The translations under genes were made by a program, and so were the position numbers. Under the pieces are notes generated by a model. The model ran no database searches and was not told the DNA's origin. It saw only the letters and a program-made list of their open reading frames with translations. 64,000 nucleotides of DNA from JAQBQH01 sp035607415 (GTDB taxonomy: Bacteria; Myxococcota_A; Polyangia; Palsa-1104): assembly GCA_035607415.1 (NCBI GenBank), contig DATNAQ010000031.1, positions 62,001 through 126,000 of the forward strand, read 5' to 3'. Each line of letters starts with the position of its first letter. Positions within the stretch are counted from its first letter, which is position 1. Positions 9,901-18,297 of this stretch are shown piece by piece.

Positions 9901-10435
9901 CGCCGCTGGTGAGCGCATCGAGGATCGCCCGCTCCGCCGCCTGCGTCGCCCGCGCCGTCACTTCGGTCTCGTCGAGCAGCGTGTACTCCGGATCGAGCCC
10001 CGCGCGCGCCGCGTGCCGCCGCAACAAATTGCCCGCGAACGTATGGAACGTCCCGATCGGCGCCGCGCCCAGCGACGCCAGCGCTTCGGCCCACGCCGCC
10101 GCCTCGGGCAGCTCGACGCCGAGCGTGCGCGCCGCCGCCACCAACGTCGGCTCGATCCGCGCCAGCTCGTCGGCATCGGCGGCCGCCGCGGCCGCTGCGA
10201 CGGCGCCGAGCCGCGTTCGGATGCGCTCTTTGAGCTCGCCGGCCGCCTTGTCGGTGAACGTGACCACCGCGATCTTCGCCGGCATCACCCGCCGCCGCGA
10301 CGCCGTCACGCCACCGACGAGATGCAGGTACAACGTGACCAGCGCGTGCGTCTTGCCCGTGCCGGCGCCGGCGCGCACGACCAGGTCCTGCTGGAAGCGC
10401 GCAATTCGCTCGAGCGGCGTCTCCAGCGGCGCCAT
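6929..10435 (-). CDS. addA: AddA-type helicase-nuclease (RecBCD-like double-strand break repair)
   Basis: A 1168-residue UvrD/RecB-family protein. Helicase motifs run in order: Walker A VRAGAGTGKTHALV, DEFQDTNPVQ (motif II), VVGDRKQSIYEFRGADV (motif III region) and MTVHQAKGLEFPVVFV (motif V). The C-terminus is a RecB-like PD-(D/E)XK nuclease with GQMDLVV and VVDYKHAR, the catalytic Asp and D-x-K. With AddB it unwinds and trims DNA ends for RecA-dependent recombination. The frame extends upstream, but the real start is ATG 10435, which shares one base with the addB stop (TGATG). The coupling suggests equal production of both subunits. The small neighbour 6513-6932 is coupled to its end. Confidence 0.92.
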   Translation of the reverse strand: MAPLETPLERIARFQQDLVVRAGAGTGKTHALVTLYLHLVGGVTASRRRVMPAKIAVVTFTDKAAGELKERIRTRLGAVAAAAAAADADELARIEPTLVAAARTLGVELPEAAAWAEALASLGAAPIGTFHTFAGNLLRRHAARAGLDPEYTLLDETEVTARATQAAERAILDALTSGDEHVEELVAQYNFRAVGRMPGLVERLVDLRARRAEEGRGADGLDANYDLAAAEAARDAAVARFTAIARRLPELLPEISAKSASATAARELCARLPLLDFARGDDVAEVMRAVKKMRVAATDEWKKALQAAEEPILDALTAVRAVPLAAALTRLLASVDGNYRAHKRRAGVVDFADLLTMARDLLRDDAAVRGAVRARYDAVLVDEFQDTNPVQAEIVRLVGGRQPDDDGARLFVVGDRKQSIYEFRGADVAVFARATEEVIARGGAEELLVESRRSAPALLGLTNAVFTRALAGYEPDKDDLRPFRKDALPGAGAELITVAVGPSAECRLREARAIARRIAELRAGGRKLGTMAVLLRRFSHLYDYLDALRAHAIPYFVVRGRGFFAAQEVRDLACALSVIDDPDDLLSLVALLRSPIVGVSDETVARLSLAGVLRTRILLDPATALPASLAPAERDGLDRFRTRFRELRLVADRLGPAACAQAIVDDGDLVAVLASTPDGEQRVANLMRLVEKAREFEEKGGDLRAFANWLRRAAAPGGEAQAAEAQVADENDDVVRVMTVHQAKGLEFPVVFVPACGALERADHAPIVYDAEEGLGLKLRDARGRRVFVHSTASRRVSEARQRRQAAESLRVFYVAATRARDLAVFSGEPVWAHQTCWRQQLDAIAADDATRPLLRVVDGDALPAPAEAIVARPSVESEPVETIAARAAARLHQIVTRPAPRPGNVTVAVTQLADFQLCPRRYQQFHALGLQEHPASSRAASPEVTVDVDGGDALPQLDPLRRGTLAHRLLERAPFRAGGVDEAAHAELDRLLAADGYETKDPLVAEVRAHVAAFLDTPFARALDGVAVRRELPFLLSVPYDGGVLYLRGQMDLVVLTSDGVTVVDYKHARLGEPDDYRFQLDAYALAARRLYPAAPSVRTGLAFLKEGDPSPQIAPAPPSAPFETELAALGHTLAAARAADAWEQRPLATCHRLRCGFIYRCYPAER

Positions 10436-13400
10436 CACGAGTCCTCCGCGCGCTTGAGCTGCCGCACCCGACACGCCGCCTCCATCCCGCAGCGCTCGCA
10501 CGCCTCTTCGACGGGCCGCACCGCGAAGTCCCCCGCGCGCATGCGCGCGTGCAGCGCCGACAGCTTGTCCTCGAAGTCGGCCGGCTCGCGCACCGCCCGC
10601 GTCAGCGCCGCCTCGCGCAGCGAGTAGAACGACGCCTCCACCGACGACAGCCCGAGCTCGACGCGCGCCGCCGCCGCGTAGATCGGCAGCTGCCAGCTGG
10701 TCACGCACAGGGCGTCGTCCTTGGCCTGCTCGGCCAGCCCCTTTTTGCCGCCAGTCTTGTAGTCGAGCACCATCGCGCGCCCGACGCCGACGTCGATGCG
10801 ATCGATCTTGCCGCGCACCCAGACGTCGCCGAACGGCAGCGGTCCGAACGCGCGCTCGAAGTGCGCCGGCATGCAGCCCTCGGCCGGCACGTTGTCGGCC
10901 TCCGTGCGCAAGACCGCCTGCACGCGCTCGCGCAGCCGCCGCTCCTCGACGGCGAACAGCGCGGGATGGCCGAGCGGCTCGGTGCGCCGCCACTCGGCGA
11001 TCACGTCGTCGCACACCTCGTCGGCCAGATCGATCACCGCCTCGTCGATGACGATGGGAAAGCGCCCCTCTTTGCCGAGCCGCGAAAAGAGCTGCTCGAG
11101 CACGTCGTGATAGAGCCGCCCGAGCGTGCGGTGATCGATCTCGTCGTCGACCTCCTCGAGCTCGCCGACGCGCAGCACGTTGCGCAGGAAGAACTTGAAG
11201 GGACAGGCGGCGTACGCCTCGACGCTCGTGGCCGACAGCGCGTCCTCGCGTCGACCCGGCAGCTTGGCGCCGGCGAGCGCGGCGAGCAGCTCACCGTCGC
11301 GCAGCGCGCCGACGTAGCCGTGCGCCTCGACGTCGCCGACGAAGAAGCGATGGCGCTGCCGCTCCACCGCCACCAGATGCTCGAGCCGCCCGAGCCGCGG
11401 CGGATCGTGCCGCGCGATCGCCGGCAACAGCGCCGCCGCCTCGACGTCGGCCGCGCTCAGCCGCGAGGCGCGATCGCCGCGCACCTCGAGCACCACGCGC
11501 GCGGTCGCCTCATCGACGGTGCGCGCATGCGCGAGGCGTGGGATCGGATCGCGCGCCAGCCGCACCACCACGCTCTTGGGCGGATCGAGCTCCTCGACGA
11601 GCGGCGAGCGCAACAGCGGCGCGCCATCCTCGTTGCCGCTCGTCCACGACAGATGCGCCGCGTCGGCCGCCCCGAGCGCGACCCAGAAGGCGAGCGCCGC
11701 CTGATCGATCGCCCGCGCCGCCAGCGGCAGCACATGGCCGCCGAGCGCGCGGTTGAGCGCGGTGCGCTCGTCGTCGCCGAGCAGCGGATCCTCGGGCGGC
11801 CGCGCCGGCACCTCGCCGTCGACGAGCCCGCAAGCGAACAGGTGCGCCACGCGCCGCCCGGCCAGCCCCGCGAAGTCGCCGAGCTCCACCGCCGCGCCGC
11901 GCACGCCACCGGCGCGCGCCCGCGACGACGCGAGCAGCTCGCCGAGCAGCCGCGAAAAGCGCCCCCGCGTCAACTTCGTCGCGCGCAGCCCGGCCCGCGC
12001 CGCCGCGCGCGGCAGATCGGCCAGCGCCACGTCGAGCTCGCGCATCGCCGCCTGATCGCGCGCGATCGCCCGCGTCTCGTCGAGCCCGACCTCGGTGCTC
12101 GATCGATCCTTGCGAAACCCGCGCGCCTTCTCGAAGAGCTTGAGCTTCTCCAGCACCACGCGCAGCCGGGCCGCGTGCCGCTCGACCGTCGCCTCCGCCG
12201 GCAGCGACTGGATCAATTGCACCAGCCAATCGACGTGCTCGCAGATCGTTTGCGCCTTGCCCGATCCGAGCACGTTGCGGAACTGCCCGCGCGCCCACGC
12301 CGCCAGCCCGTCGGCGTAGCCGCGCCCCGTCGCGTCGGTGACGTAGGCCTGCCGGAGCGCCGCCGCGATCTCGTGCGGCAGCACCAACCCATTTTTTCCC
12401 TCGGCCGCGCCCGCCACGTAGCGCGAGGTGATGAGCTGGATGAAGCGCTCGCGCGGCACACCGTCGTCGGCGAGCGCGAGCAGCTCGAGCGCGATGCGCA
12501 CCGGCGGCGCTTCCACCGCGCTCGGCGGCCGCCGCGCCGCCACCGGCACGCCGTAGCGCCCGAGCGCCGTCTCCAACCGCGCGCGCCGCTCCGGCGTCGC
12601 CGCGCACACCGCGATCGTCTCCGGCGCCACGCCGGCGTCGACGAGGTCGCGCACCCGCTCGGCGACGTGCCGTGCCTCCGCCGACGGCGTCGGCGCCAGC
12701 GTGTAATCGATCGCGCCCGCGCGCGGCAGCGGCGCCTCGACGCGCTCGAGCCGATGCGCGTCGTGCCGCGCCTCGAGCGCCGCGTGCAGCGGGCCGAGCG
12801 CGCGCGCCGCCGACGGCATCAGCTCCGCCACCGCCGGCACCACCACGCGCACCGCCAGCCCGCGCGCGAGCAGCGCATCGAGCAGGCGCAGCATCGCGCC
12901 GTCCCACTCGACGAGATCGTGCGTCTCGACGACGTCGACGTCGGCGAGCATCGGCACCGGCGCGCCCTCGGCGATCGCGCGACATCCCGCGCGCCACCAC
13001 GCCGCCTCGTCGGCGAGCCCGCCGCCCGCCAGATGCTTGTGGTAGGCCGCGAGCCGCGCCGCGATCTCGCGCGCGTGCGCCCCGGCGATGCCGCCCACAT
13101 CGAGCGCCGCGCGCTGCAGCTCGCCCGGCCCGACGTCGACACGCCCGAGCGCGCCGAAGATCCTGCCCAGGCTCTTGCGCAGCCCGCGGCTCGTGGCGAT
13201 CGCCCCGAGCGTGCTCCCAGGGTCTTTGGCCGCGCCCTCGGCCACCACGTCCACCACCAGCCGCTCGCCGATCGGCCCGAGCCGCAGCTGGGCCCCGACT
13301 GCGCCCGGCGCCGCCGTCGCCGCCGCCTCCACCAGCTCGCGCGCCGTCGCCCGCCCGAGCCCCAGCTCGACGATGCCGCCGGCGGCCAACGCCCGCCGCC

Positions 13401-13449
13401 ACTCCGCCTCTACCGCTTCCGCGGTCGCGTGCAGGTGCAGCGTCGCCAT
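10435..13449 (-). CDS. addB: AddB-type nuclease subunit with Fe-S cysteines
   Basis: A 1004-residue partner of AddA. The C-terminal third is a PD-(D/E)XK nuclease (GKIDRIDVGVG and VLDYKTGGKK). It is bracketed by four Cys: one in SVEAYAACPFKFF and three in EEACERCGMEAACRV. This is the arrangement that holds the 4Fe-4S staple of AddB nucleases. The N-terminal segment where AddB normally has a Walker A loop reads VELGLGRATAREL and lacks G-K-T, so ATP binding there looks lost. ATG 13449 is preferred because AAGGTG lies six bases before it; a GTG at 13458 would add three residues. It is the first gene of the addB-addA pair. Confidence 0.88.
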   Translation of the reverse strand: MATLHLHATAEAVEAEWRRALAAGGIVELGLGRATARELVEAAATAAPGAVGAQLRLGPIGERLVVDVVAEGAAKDPGSTLGAIATSRGLRKSLGRIFGALGRVDVGPGELQRAALDVGGIAGAHAREIAARLAAYHKHLAGGGLADEAAWWRAGCRAIAEGAPVPMLADVDVVETHDLVEWDGAMLRLLDALLARGLAVRVVVPAVAELMPSAARALGPLHAALEARHDAHRLERVEAPLPRAGAIDYTLAPTPSAEARHVAERVRDLVDAGVAPETIAVCAATPERRARLETALGRYGVPVAARRPPSAVEAPPVRIALELLALADDGVPRERFIQLITSRYVAGAAEGKNGLVLPHEIAAALRQAYVTDATGRGYADGLAAWARGQFRNVLGSGKAQTICEHVDWLVQLIQSLPAEATVERHAARLRVVLEKLKLFEKARGFRKDRSSTEVGLDETRAIARDQAAMRELDVALADLPRAAARAGLRATKLTRGRFSRLLGELLASSRARAGGVRGAAVELGDFAGLAGRRVAHLFACGLVDGEVPARPPEDPLLGDDERTALNRALGGHVLPLAARAIDQAALAFWVALGAADAAHLSWTSGNEDGAPLLRSPLVEELDPPKSVVVRLARDPIPRLAHARTVDEATARVVLEVRGDRASRLSAADVEAAALLPAIARHDPPRLGRLEHLVAVERQRHRFFVGDVEAHGYVGALRDGELLAALAGAKLPGRREDALSATSVEAYAACPFKFFLRNVLRVGELEEVDDEIDHRTLGRLYHDVLEQLFSRLGKEGRFPIVIDEAVIDLADEVCDDVIAEWRRTEPLGHPALFAVEERRLRERVQAVLRTEADNVPAEGCMPAHFERAFGPLPFGDVWVRGKIDRIDVGVGRAMVLDYKTGGKKGLAEQAKDDALCVTSWQLPIYAAAARVELGLSSVEASFYSLREAALTRAVREPADFEDKLSALHARMRAGDFAVRPVEEACERCGMEAACRVRQLKRAEDS

Positions 13450-13476
13450 GCTGAACACCTTATCAGATACGATCTG

Positions 13477-14148
13477 CTACGCCAGCCCGAGCGTCATGAG
13501 CCGCGCGCGCACGTACCACTTGAGCTCCGCGCGCCGCCGGAAGCGCGGCACCGCCGCGAACGTCTCGAGCGCCTCGCGCGTCGCCGCCTTGGCCCCGGCC
13601 GCGTCCTTCAGCTCGCGCCGCACGCACGCCAGCAGCACGCGCCCCTCGACCGACGACGAGTTGATCGCCAGATAGCGCGCGAACGCATCCTCCGCCTCGG
13701 CGAACCGCCCGAGCGCGCGCAGCGCCTTGCCCGCGACGAGATAGGCCTCGCCGTACATCTGCCGCTCGTTCTTGCCCGCCGCCTCGACGAGCAGCGGCAG
13801 CGCCTCGTCGGCGCGGCCCGCGCCGTAGAGCGCCGTGCCGAGGAGCAGCGGCAGCTCCGCCGAGTCCCGATCGCGCCGCCGCGCTTCTTCGAGCAGCACG
13901 ATGGCGCGCCGCGGCCTCTTCTTGGCCAGCCAGATCTTCGCCAGATCCCTGCGGGCGGTCGCATTTTCCGCGTTGTGCGCGATCTCGGCTTTCAGTCGCC
14001 GCACGTGCCCCGCGTGCTTGAAGTACAGATACGGATCGGGCAGCCAGCGACGGGAGAGCCAGACCACGACCACCGCCGCCAGCAGCCACGGATAGCGCAG
14101 CGTATAGCTGATGACGAAGAAGAACAGGTAGTAGGCGAGATACCCCAT
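13477..14148 (-). CDS. Membrane-anchored TPR protein
   Basis: A 223-residue protein. Residues 1-35 form a membrane anchor (LAYYLFFFVISYTLRYPWLL, then AAVVVVWL). The rest is a series of helical hairpins typical of tetratricopeptide repeats (for example SAELPLLLGTALYGAGRADEALPLL and EAYLVAGKALRALGRFAEAEDAF written as separate repeats). TPRs serve as scaffolds for protein complexes; the partner is unknown. The ATG at 14148 gives a sensible anchored N-terminus. The longer open frame upstream overlaps the HEAT-repeat gene and is not credible. It lies between that gene and addB on the same strand, with short gaps, so it may belong to the same transcript. Confidence 0.75.
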   Translation of the reverse strand: MGYLAYYLFFFVISYTLRYPWLLAAVVVVWLSRRWLPDPYLYFKHAGHVRRLKAEIAHNAENATARRDLAKIWLAKKRPRRAIVLLEEARRRDRDSAELPLLLGTALYGAGRADEALPLLVEAAGKNERQMYGEAYLVAGKALRALGRFAEAEDAFARYLAINSSSVEGRVLLACVRRELKDAAGAKAATREALETFAAVPRFRRRAELKWYVRARLMTLGLA

Positions 14149-14192
14149 CGCTCGTAGCGGAATTGTACGCCAGTCGCGGCGCCGCCTTCCGG

Positions 14193-14999
14193 CTACATCT
14201 GCTTCTGCGTCTTCAGGAACGCCAGGAGGTTCTCGTGCGCCCCCTGCACCGCCCCCTCGAGCGCGTCGAACTGCAGCGCCCGCTCCTTGTCGGGACGGTA
14301 GCCCATGCGCGGCGCCTGCACCGTCGCGCCGCCCGAGGTCATCATGACCATCGCGCGCGACGGCAGCCGTCCGACGACGAAGCTGACCTCGCAGGTGATC
14401 TCGACCCACTGATCGGTCAGCTTGCGCGACACGTTGGTGATCGAGCTGTCGATGAGAAAACCCGACAGCGGCTTGCCCTCGAGCGTCAGCCCCGGCGTGC
14501 GCTGCAGCTCGCGAATGATGTACTCGCGCAGCCGCGCCGTCAGCTCCGGCGAGCCGTGCGTGCCGCCCTTCATGCCGACGCCGCCGACCTCGACGTGCAG
14601 CGCGCGCGAGCCGCCGCCGCCCCCTTTGGCCTGCGAGTCGGGCGCGATCTTGGCGAGCGCCTCGGCGGCGCGGTGGCGCACGAATGCCGACGGATCCGAG
14701 CGCCGCGCGCGATCGAGCGCCATCACCACGCTCGGCGCCCCGATCTCGCCGAGCACCTGCGCCGACAGCCCACGCACTGTCTCGTTGTCGTCGGAGAGCG
14801 CCTTGACCAGCGACGGCACCGAGCGCGGATCGCGCAGCTTGCCGAGCACCACCGCCGCCTGCAGTCGCACGCGCCAGCTCGGGTCGCTGGTCAGCGCACG
14901 GCATAGCGTGTCTACGCGATCGGCGCGCGCCGGAACCGCCCACGCGACGACCAGGAACAACACCGCGGCGGTCAGGGAGAGACGACGCACGTTGCGCAC
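14193..14999 (-). CDS. Secreted HEAT-repeat protein
   Basis: A 268-residue protein with a signal peptide (LTAAVLFLVVAWAVPARA). About 110 residues of HEAT/PBS-lyase-like repeats follow (VRLQAAVVLGKLRDPRSVPS, LVKALSDDNETVRGLSAQVL, FVRHRAAEALAKI). A glycine-rich linker leads to a ~120-residue C-terminal domain that I do not recognise. Such proteins are usually envelope scaffolds. No ATG is available. GTG 14999 lies nine bases after a strong -10 box and GTG 14990 three codons later is also possible. The gene is divergent from the membrane protein at 15104 and may lead the transcript into the TPR and add genes. Confidence 0.7.
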   Translation of the reverse strand: MRNVRRLSLTAAVLFLVVAWAVPARADRVDTLCRALTSDPSWRVRLQAAVVLGKLRDPRSVPSLVKALSDDNETVRGLSAQVLGEIGAPSVVMALDRARRSDPSAFVRHRAAEALAKIAPDSQAKGGGGGSRALHVEVGGVGMKGGTHGSPELTARLREYIIRELQRTPGLTLEGKPLSGFLIDSSITNVSRKLTDQWVEITCEVSFVVGRLPSRAMVMMTSGGATVQAPRMGYRPDKERALQFDALEGAVQGAHENLLAFLKTQKQM

Positions 15000-15008
15000 T
15001 TCGCTTCG

Positions 15009-15038
15009 ATTAGATGGGATCGCGCGCGCTTCCGTCAA
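15009..15038 (-). promoter_or_regulatory. Promoter of the HEAT-repeat gene
   Basis: Reading the minus strand, TTGACG (15038-15033) is followed after 18 bases by TCTAAT (15014-15009), a five-of-six match to TATAAT. The GTG start codon at 14999 is nine bases further on. Confidence 0.6.
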
Positions 15039-15068
15039 GGTGAACAGCTGGCGCCAACGTAGGTGATG

Positions 15069-15097
15069 TTGCGCTGTTTCACGTCGCCCGGTAACGT
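15069..15097 (+). promoter_or_regulatory. Leaderless-type promoter of the gene at 15104
   Basis: TTGCGC (15069-15074), a 17-base spacer and TAACGT (15092-15097) lie exactly six bases before the GTG start codon at 15104. Transcription would begin at about the G of the start codon, leaving no leader. Confidence 0.6.
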
Positions 15098-15103
15098 AAA
15101 CGC

Positions 15104-16039
15104 GTGGCCGTCCCACCTCGCGGGCAGCAGCAACCCAAGGGTCTCTCCGGCAACGCGCTTCTTGGCATCGGCGTCGCGATCTGCGCGGTCGTGATCGTCG
15201 GTGCCGTGGTGTCGCTGCGCTTCCTACAGAAGGAGCCACCGCCGCCTCCTCCGCCACCACCGCCGGCACCGGCGGAAAGTGTCGGACGCATCATCCGCTA
15301 CTCCCCCGAGTACTACAAAGCGTCGACCGAGGACGACGCCAAACGCTACAAGGTAGCCGCCATCGATCCGAAGACGATGGCCGAGCCCAACACCTACGCC
15401 GCCGAGCTCACCGAGCCGCGCTCGATGAAGATCGAGAAGGACCAGATCGAGACGCCGCACCTCAAGGTGGCGACGCGCGTGATCAAGGAGTGGGCGCGCA
15501 CGCCGTCGGGGCAGGGCTTCAAGTACGAGCACATCGTCTTGTCGATCACCAATCGCACCGACAAGCCGCTCGCCTACTTCGTGCCGACGACGGTGAGCCA
15601 TCCCGAGAACTGCCAGTCGCAGGGCGCCATCGAGCACAACGCGATCGCGCTCAAGCCGGGCGAGACCGCCGAGCGCACCGAGTGCTTGTGGCACAAGGGG
15701 CAGACGCTGCGGGTCAACGGCATCGAAGCGATGGAGCTGACCTGGCTCGGCTACTACTACGTCAGTCGGCTCAACCCGGTGCAGCTCGGGCTCGACCCAC
15801 GCACCGCCGCCGGCCACAAAGTGCCGCCGCCGGCGAAGGAGTGCAGTTTCGTACCATGGCGTGACATCCAAGCGTCGGCCGCCGAAGCGCATACGGGATG
15901 GGCCGACGTCATCGACTTCTACGCTCGTCACAACTGCGACGAGTACAGCTTCTTCCGTGGCTACCGTCGCTGGACGGCGCCCGGCTCGTTGCCCGCGCGA
16001 GCGCCCACGGGTGTTGACCAGCCGACGACAAGCAAGTAG
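15104..16039 (+). CDS. Membrane-anchored protein of unknown function
   Basis: A 311-residue protein with a short cytoplasmic start, one membrane segment (LLGIGVAICAVVIVGAVVSL), a run of ten prolines, and then a ~240-residue periplasmic domain with four Cys (SHPENCQSQ, TECLWHKG, KECSFVPW, HNCDEYSFF) that could pair as disulfides. The domain includes an Ig-like stretch on conserved modification (HIVLSITNRTDKPLAYFVPT). I cannot name the family. The GTG start is set by the promoter six bases upstream; no ribosome site is seen. The next gene (HU-like) starts only 14 bases after the stop but has its own promoter. Confidence 0.7.
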   Translation: MAVPPRGQQQPKGLSGNALLGIGVAICAVVIVGAVVSLRFLQKEPPPPPPPPPPAPAESVGRIIRYSPEYYKASTEDDAKRYKVAAIDPKTMAEPNTYAAELTEPRSMKIEKDQIETPHLKVATRVIKEWARTPSGQGFKYEHIVLSITNRTDKPLAYFVPTTVSHPENCQSQGAIEHNAIALKPGETAERTECLWHKGQTLRVNGIEAMELTWLGYYYVSRLNPVQLGLDPRTAAGHKVPPPAKECSFVPWRDIQASAAEAHTGWADVIDFYARHNCDEYSFFRGYRRWTAPGSLPARAPTGVDQPTTSK

Positions 16040-16053
16040 GTTTGCAAAACCCG
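16014..16053 (+). promoter_or_regulatory. Promoter and dyad element of the HU/IHF gene
   Basis: TTGACC (16014-16019), 17 bases, then TAGGTT (16037-16042), 11 bases before ATG 16054. The element GGTTTGCAAAACC (16039-16051) overlaps the -10 box and likely start point. It resembles the palindrome at 5156-5175 and is placed where a repressor would block transcription. Confidence 0.5.
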
Positions 16054-16383
16054 ATGCCGATCACGAAGAGCGAGCTCATTGACCAAGTCGCCGACAAGCT
16101 GCGCCTGCCCAAGGCGCGGGCGGAGCAGATCGTCGACACCATCTTCGATTCGATGGTGAACGCGCTCAAGCAGGGCGACGGCATCGAGATCCGCGGGTTC
16201 GGCAGCTTCACCGTGCGCGAGTACAAGGGGTACGAGGGGCGCAATCCGCGCACCGGCGAGGCGGTGAAGGTGCAGCAGAAGCGCTTGCCCTTCTTCAAGG
16301 TGGGCAAGGAGCTGCGCGAGCGCGTGAACGACGGGCGCAACGGCACGCCGGCCGCGTCGGCACCGCCGACGACGGGCACGTAG
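16054..16383 (+). CDS. HU/IHF-family DNA-bending protein
   Basis: A 109-residue histone-like protein. The first ~90 residues follow the HU/IHF fold: helices (ITKSELIDQVADKLRLPKAR), then the beta arm with the signature IEIRGFGSFTVREYKGYEGR and NPRTGEAV. A 15-residue Ala/Pro/Thr tail follows. It binds the DNA minor groove as a dimer and bends it, helping chromosome compaction and promoter architecture. The opening PITKSEL is closer to IHF than to classical HU. ATG 16054 gives the family N-terminus; a TTG at 16042 lies inside the -10 box and is rejected. Confidence 0.93.
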   Translation: MPITKSELIDQVADKLRLPKARAEQIVDTIFDSMVNALKQGDGIEIRGFGSFTVREYKGYEGRNPRTGEAVKVQQKRLPFFKVGKELRERVNDGRNGTPAASAPPTTGT

Positions 16384-16411
16384 CGCCGCTCCCGCCGACT
16401 TCGTAGCGTCG

Positions 16412-18292
16412 CTAGCCGAGCACGTAGACACGGCCGCGCGCGCCGTCGACCCACAGCGCGGCGCCGTCGGCGATCGCAGTGGCGCGGCCGACGCCGAGCA
16501 CGGCCGGCACGCCGTATTCGCGCGCGAGCGTGGCGCCGTGCGAGAGCGCGCCACCGTGATCGGTGACGAGCGCGCGCGCCTGAGCGACGAGCGGAGTCAG
16601 CGACGGCACGATCGCGGGCACCACGAGCACGGCGTCGGGCGGCAGCGCGGCGGGCGCATCGGCCAGCGCGCGCACGACGACGGCGCGACCGCGCGCTTGG
16701 CCAGCGGTGGCGGCGCCGCGCAGGACATCAAGCGCGCGCGGCGTCGGCCAGCGCGGCTCGCCGTCGACGAATTCGAGCGGCGGAACTCGCGCGGCGGCGG
16801 CCTGACGCTCGCGACGGCGCGCGGCGGCGTGCGAAAAATCGCCGGCGCGCGCTTCGTCGAGCGTGGCCTCGAAGGCGTCGTCGCCGCCGAGCGCGAAGAG
16901 CGCGCGGCGCACGACCGCTTGCGCGCGCAGGAACACGAGGTCGTCGTCCTCGGCGATGGGCAGCACCGCGCGCAGCGTCGCCAGCTCGGCGCGCGCGGCG
17001 TCGTCGAGCACGAGCGCCGCGGCGGCGGCATCGGCGCGTGCAACGGCGGCGTCGTGACGCGCGCGCGGCGACGTCGACTGCGCGGCCAGCTCGGTGGCGA
17101 GCGCGCGCACGCGATCGGGACGCTCGCGATCGGTCGCCGTCGCCACGTCCCACGAAGGCGCGTGATCGCCGAAGCGCGCGTTGTAGCCGTCGAGCGTCGC
17201 GGCGCCGCGGCCGAGCTCCCAGAGCAGCTGATCGCGCTCGACGGTCGCGCCGCCCGCGCCGGCGAGGAGCGCGTCGTTGCCCAGCTTCGCCAGCGCCTTG
17301 CGCGCCGCGCCCACCGACGGCGACACCTCGCCGTAATAGCGGCGGTACACGTGCGCGTACGCGGTCAGCGCCGCGTCGAGCGAGCCGTCGGCGGCGGCCG
17401 CGTCGAGCGCACGCGCGCAGTCGGGCGCGATCTCGCCGTCGAAGCGGCGGCGCAGCTCGGCGAGCGGAATCTTCGTTTGTGCGCGCGCCGCGCCGTCCTC
17501 GACATAGAGGTAGCGATCGACCACGCGCAGCCGCGCGCCCACGCCGAGCCCGTCGGCGAACGCGACGAGCGACGCCTGCGCCGTCGACAGCGGATCGGGG
17601 TTGTGCTCGGCGTCGAGCCGCCAGCGGCCGCGCTCGGCCAGCGTCGCTGCCGCCGTCACGCGCGCCGCCGCCACCAGCGGACGCGCCTGCAGCCACGTGA
17701 TCGCATCGGCGGTGCGCGCGAATTCGGCATCGACCGGCCCGCCCACGATCGCTTCGAGCGCGCGCATCCCCGTCGCCAGCGCGCCGGCATCGTCGCGCGC
17801 CACCCGGCGGGCGCGCACGTCGCCCCACTCCGGCTCGCCCGGCGCGCGCTCCTCGACGGCGAACGCATCACCCGAGTGCGCGACTCCATAACATTCGGCC
17901 GGCACCATCGGCTGGATCAGCACCGCCACGCGCACCGCCGCGCGCACGAGCCCGCGCGCCTCGAGGTACGCCGTCACCGCCGGCGCGTCCGCGCTCGCCC
18001 GCACCGTGTCGATAGCCGTGCGCACCTCCGCCGCCGGCACGTCCACGACCGACTCGAACACGCCCGCCGCCGACCCGCCGGCCGCGTCCTCCACCGTCGA
18101 CGACGAACGCACCGCGAAGCGCTCGCCGCCGAGCCGCGCCAACGCCGCGCCCAGCTCGGCCGCATCCACGCGCTCGTCCGCGGCGACCACCACGCCGTCG
18201 GCCACCGTCAGCCCGGCCGCGCGCATCCGCGCCAACGTCTCGGCCTTGCCGCCGACGTCGCTCCGCCCCACGCATGCGTCGAGCGGCAGCAT
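16412..18292 (-). CDS. PEP-utilising enzyme family protein (PPDK/PEP synthase-like)
   Basis: A 626-residue protein. The N-terminal ~230 residues resemble the ATP-binding domain of pyruvate-phosphate dikinase and PEP synthase (VGGKAETLARMRAAGL; ERFAVRSSSTVEDAAGGSAA; TWLQARPLV). A poorly conserved middle follows. The C-terminus is the mobile phosphohistidine domain with the key His in GGALSHGATLAREYGVPAVL. The PEP/pyruvate-binding barrel of true PPDK is absent, so this is a two-domain relative. Such proteins phosphorylate small molecules (rifampin phosphotransferase is one example) or act in regulation. The substrate is unknown. It starts five bases after the PASTA gene and is probably in its operon. 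Confidence 0.8.
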   Translation of the reverse strand: MLPLDACVGRSDVGGKAETLARMRAAGLTVADGVVVAADERVDAAELGAALARLGGERFAVRSSSTVEDAAGGSAAGVFESVVDVPAAEVRTAIDTVRASADAPAVTAYLEARGLVRAAVRVAVLIQPMVPAECYGVAHSGDAFAVEERAPGEPEWGDVRARRVARDDAGALATGMRALEAIVGGPVDAEFARTADAITWLQARPLVAAARVTAAATLAERGRWRLDAEHNPDPLSTAQASLVAFADGLGVGARLRVVDRYLYVEDGAARAQTKIPLAELRRRFDGEIAPDCARALDAAAADGSLDAALTAYAHVYRRYYGEVSPSVGAARKALAKLGNDALLAGAGGATVERDQLLWELGRGAATLDGYNARFGDHAPSWDVATATDRERPDRVRALATELAAQSTSPRARHDAAVARADAAAAALVLDDAARAELATLRAVLPIAEDDDLVFLRAQAVVRRALFALGGDDAFEATLDEARAGDFSHAAARRRERQAAAARVPPLEFVDGEPRWPTPRALDVLRGAATAGQARGRAVVVRALADAPAALPPDAVLVVPAIVPSLTPLVAQARALVTDHGGALSHGATLAREYGVPAVLGVGRATAIADGAALWVDGARGRVYVLG

Positions 18293-18297
18293 CGCCG

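Noticed and set aside
10549..14157. Open plus-strand frame of about 1200 codons across addB and the TPR gene
   Set aside because: Low-complexity Arg-rich product with no domain; it is a shadow of GC-rich coding on the other strand.
16042..16053. TTG start for the HU/IHF gene four codons earlier
   Set aside because: The TTG lies at the -10 box and dyad; ATG 16054 gives the usual N-terminus.
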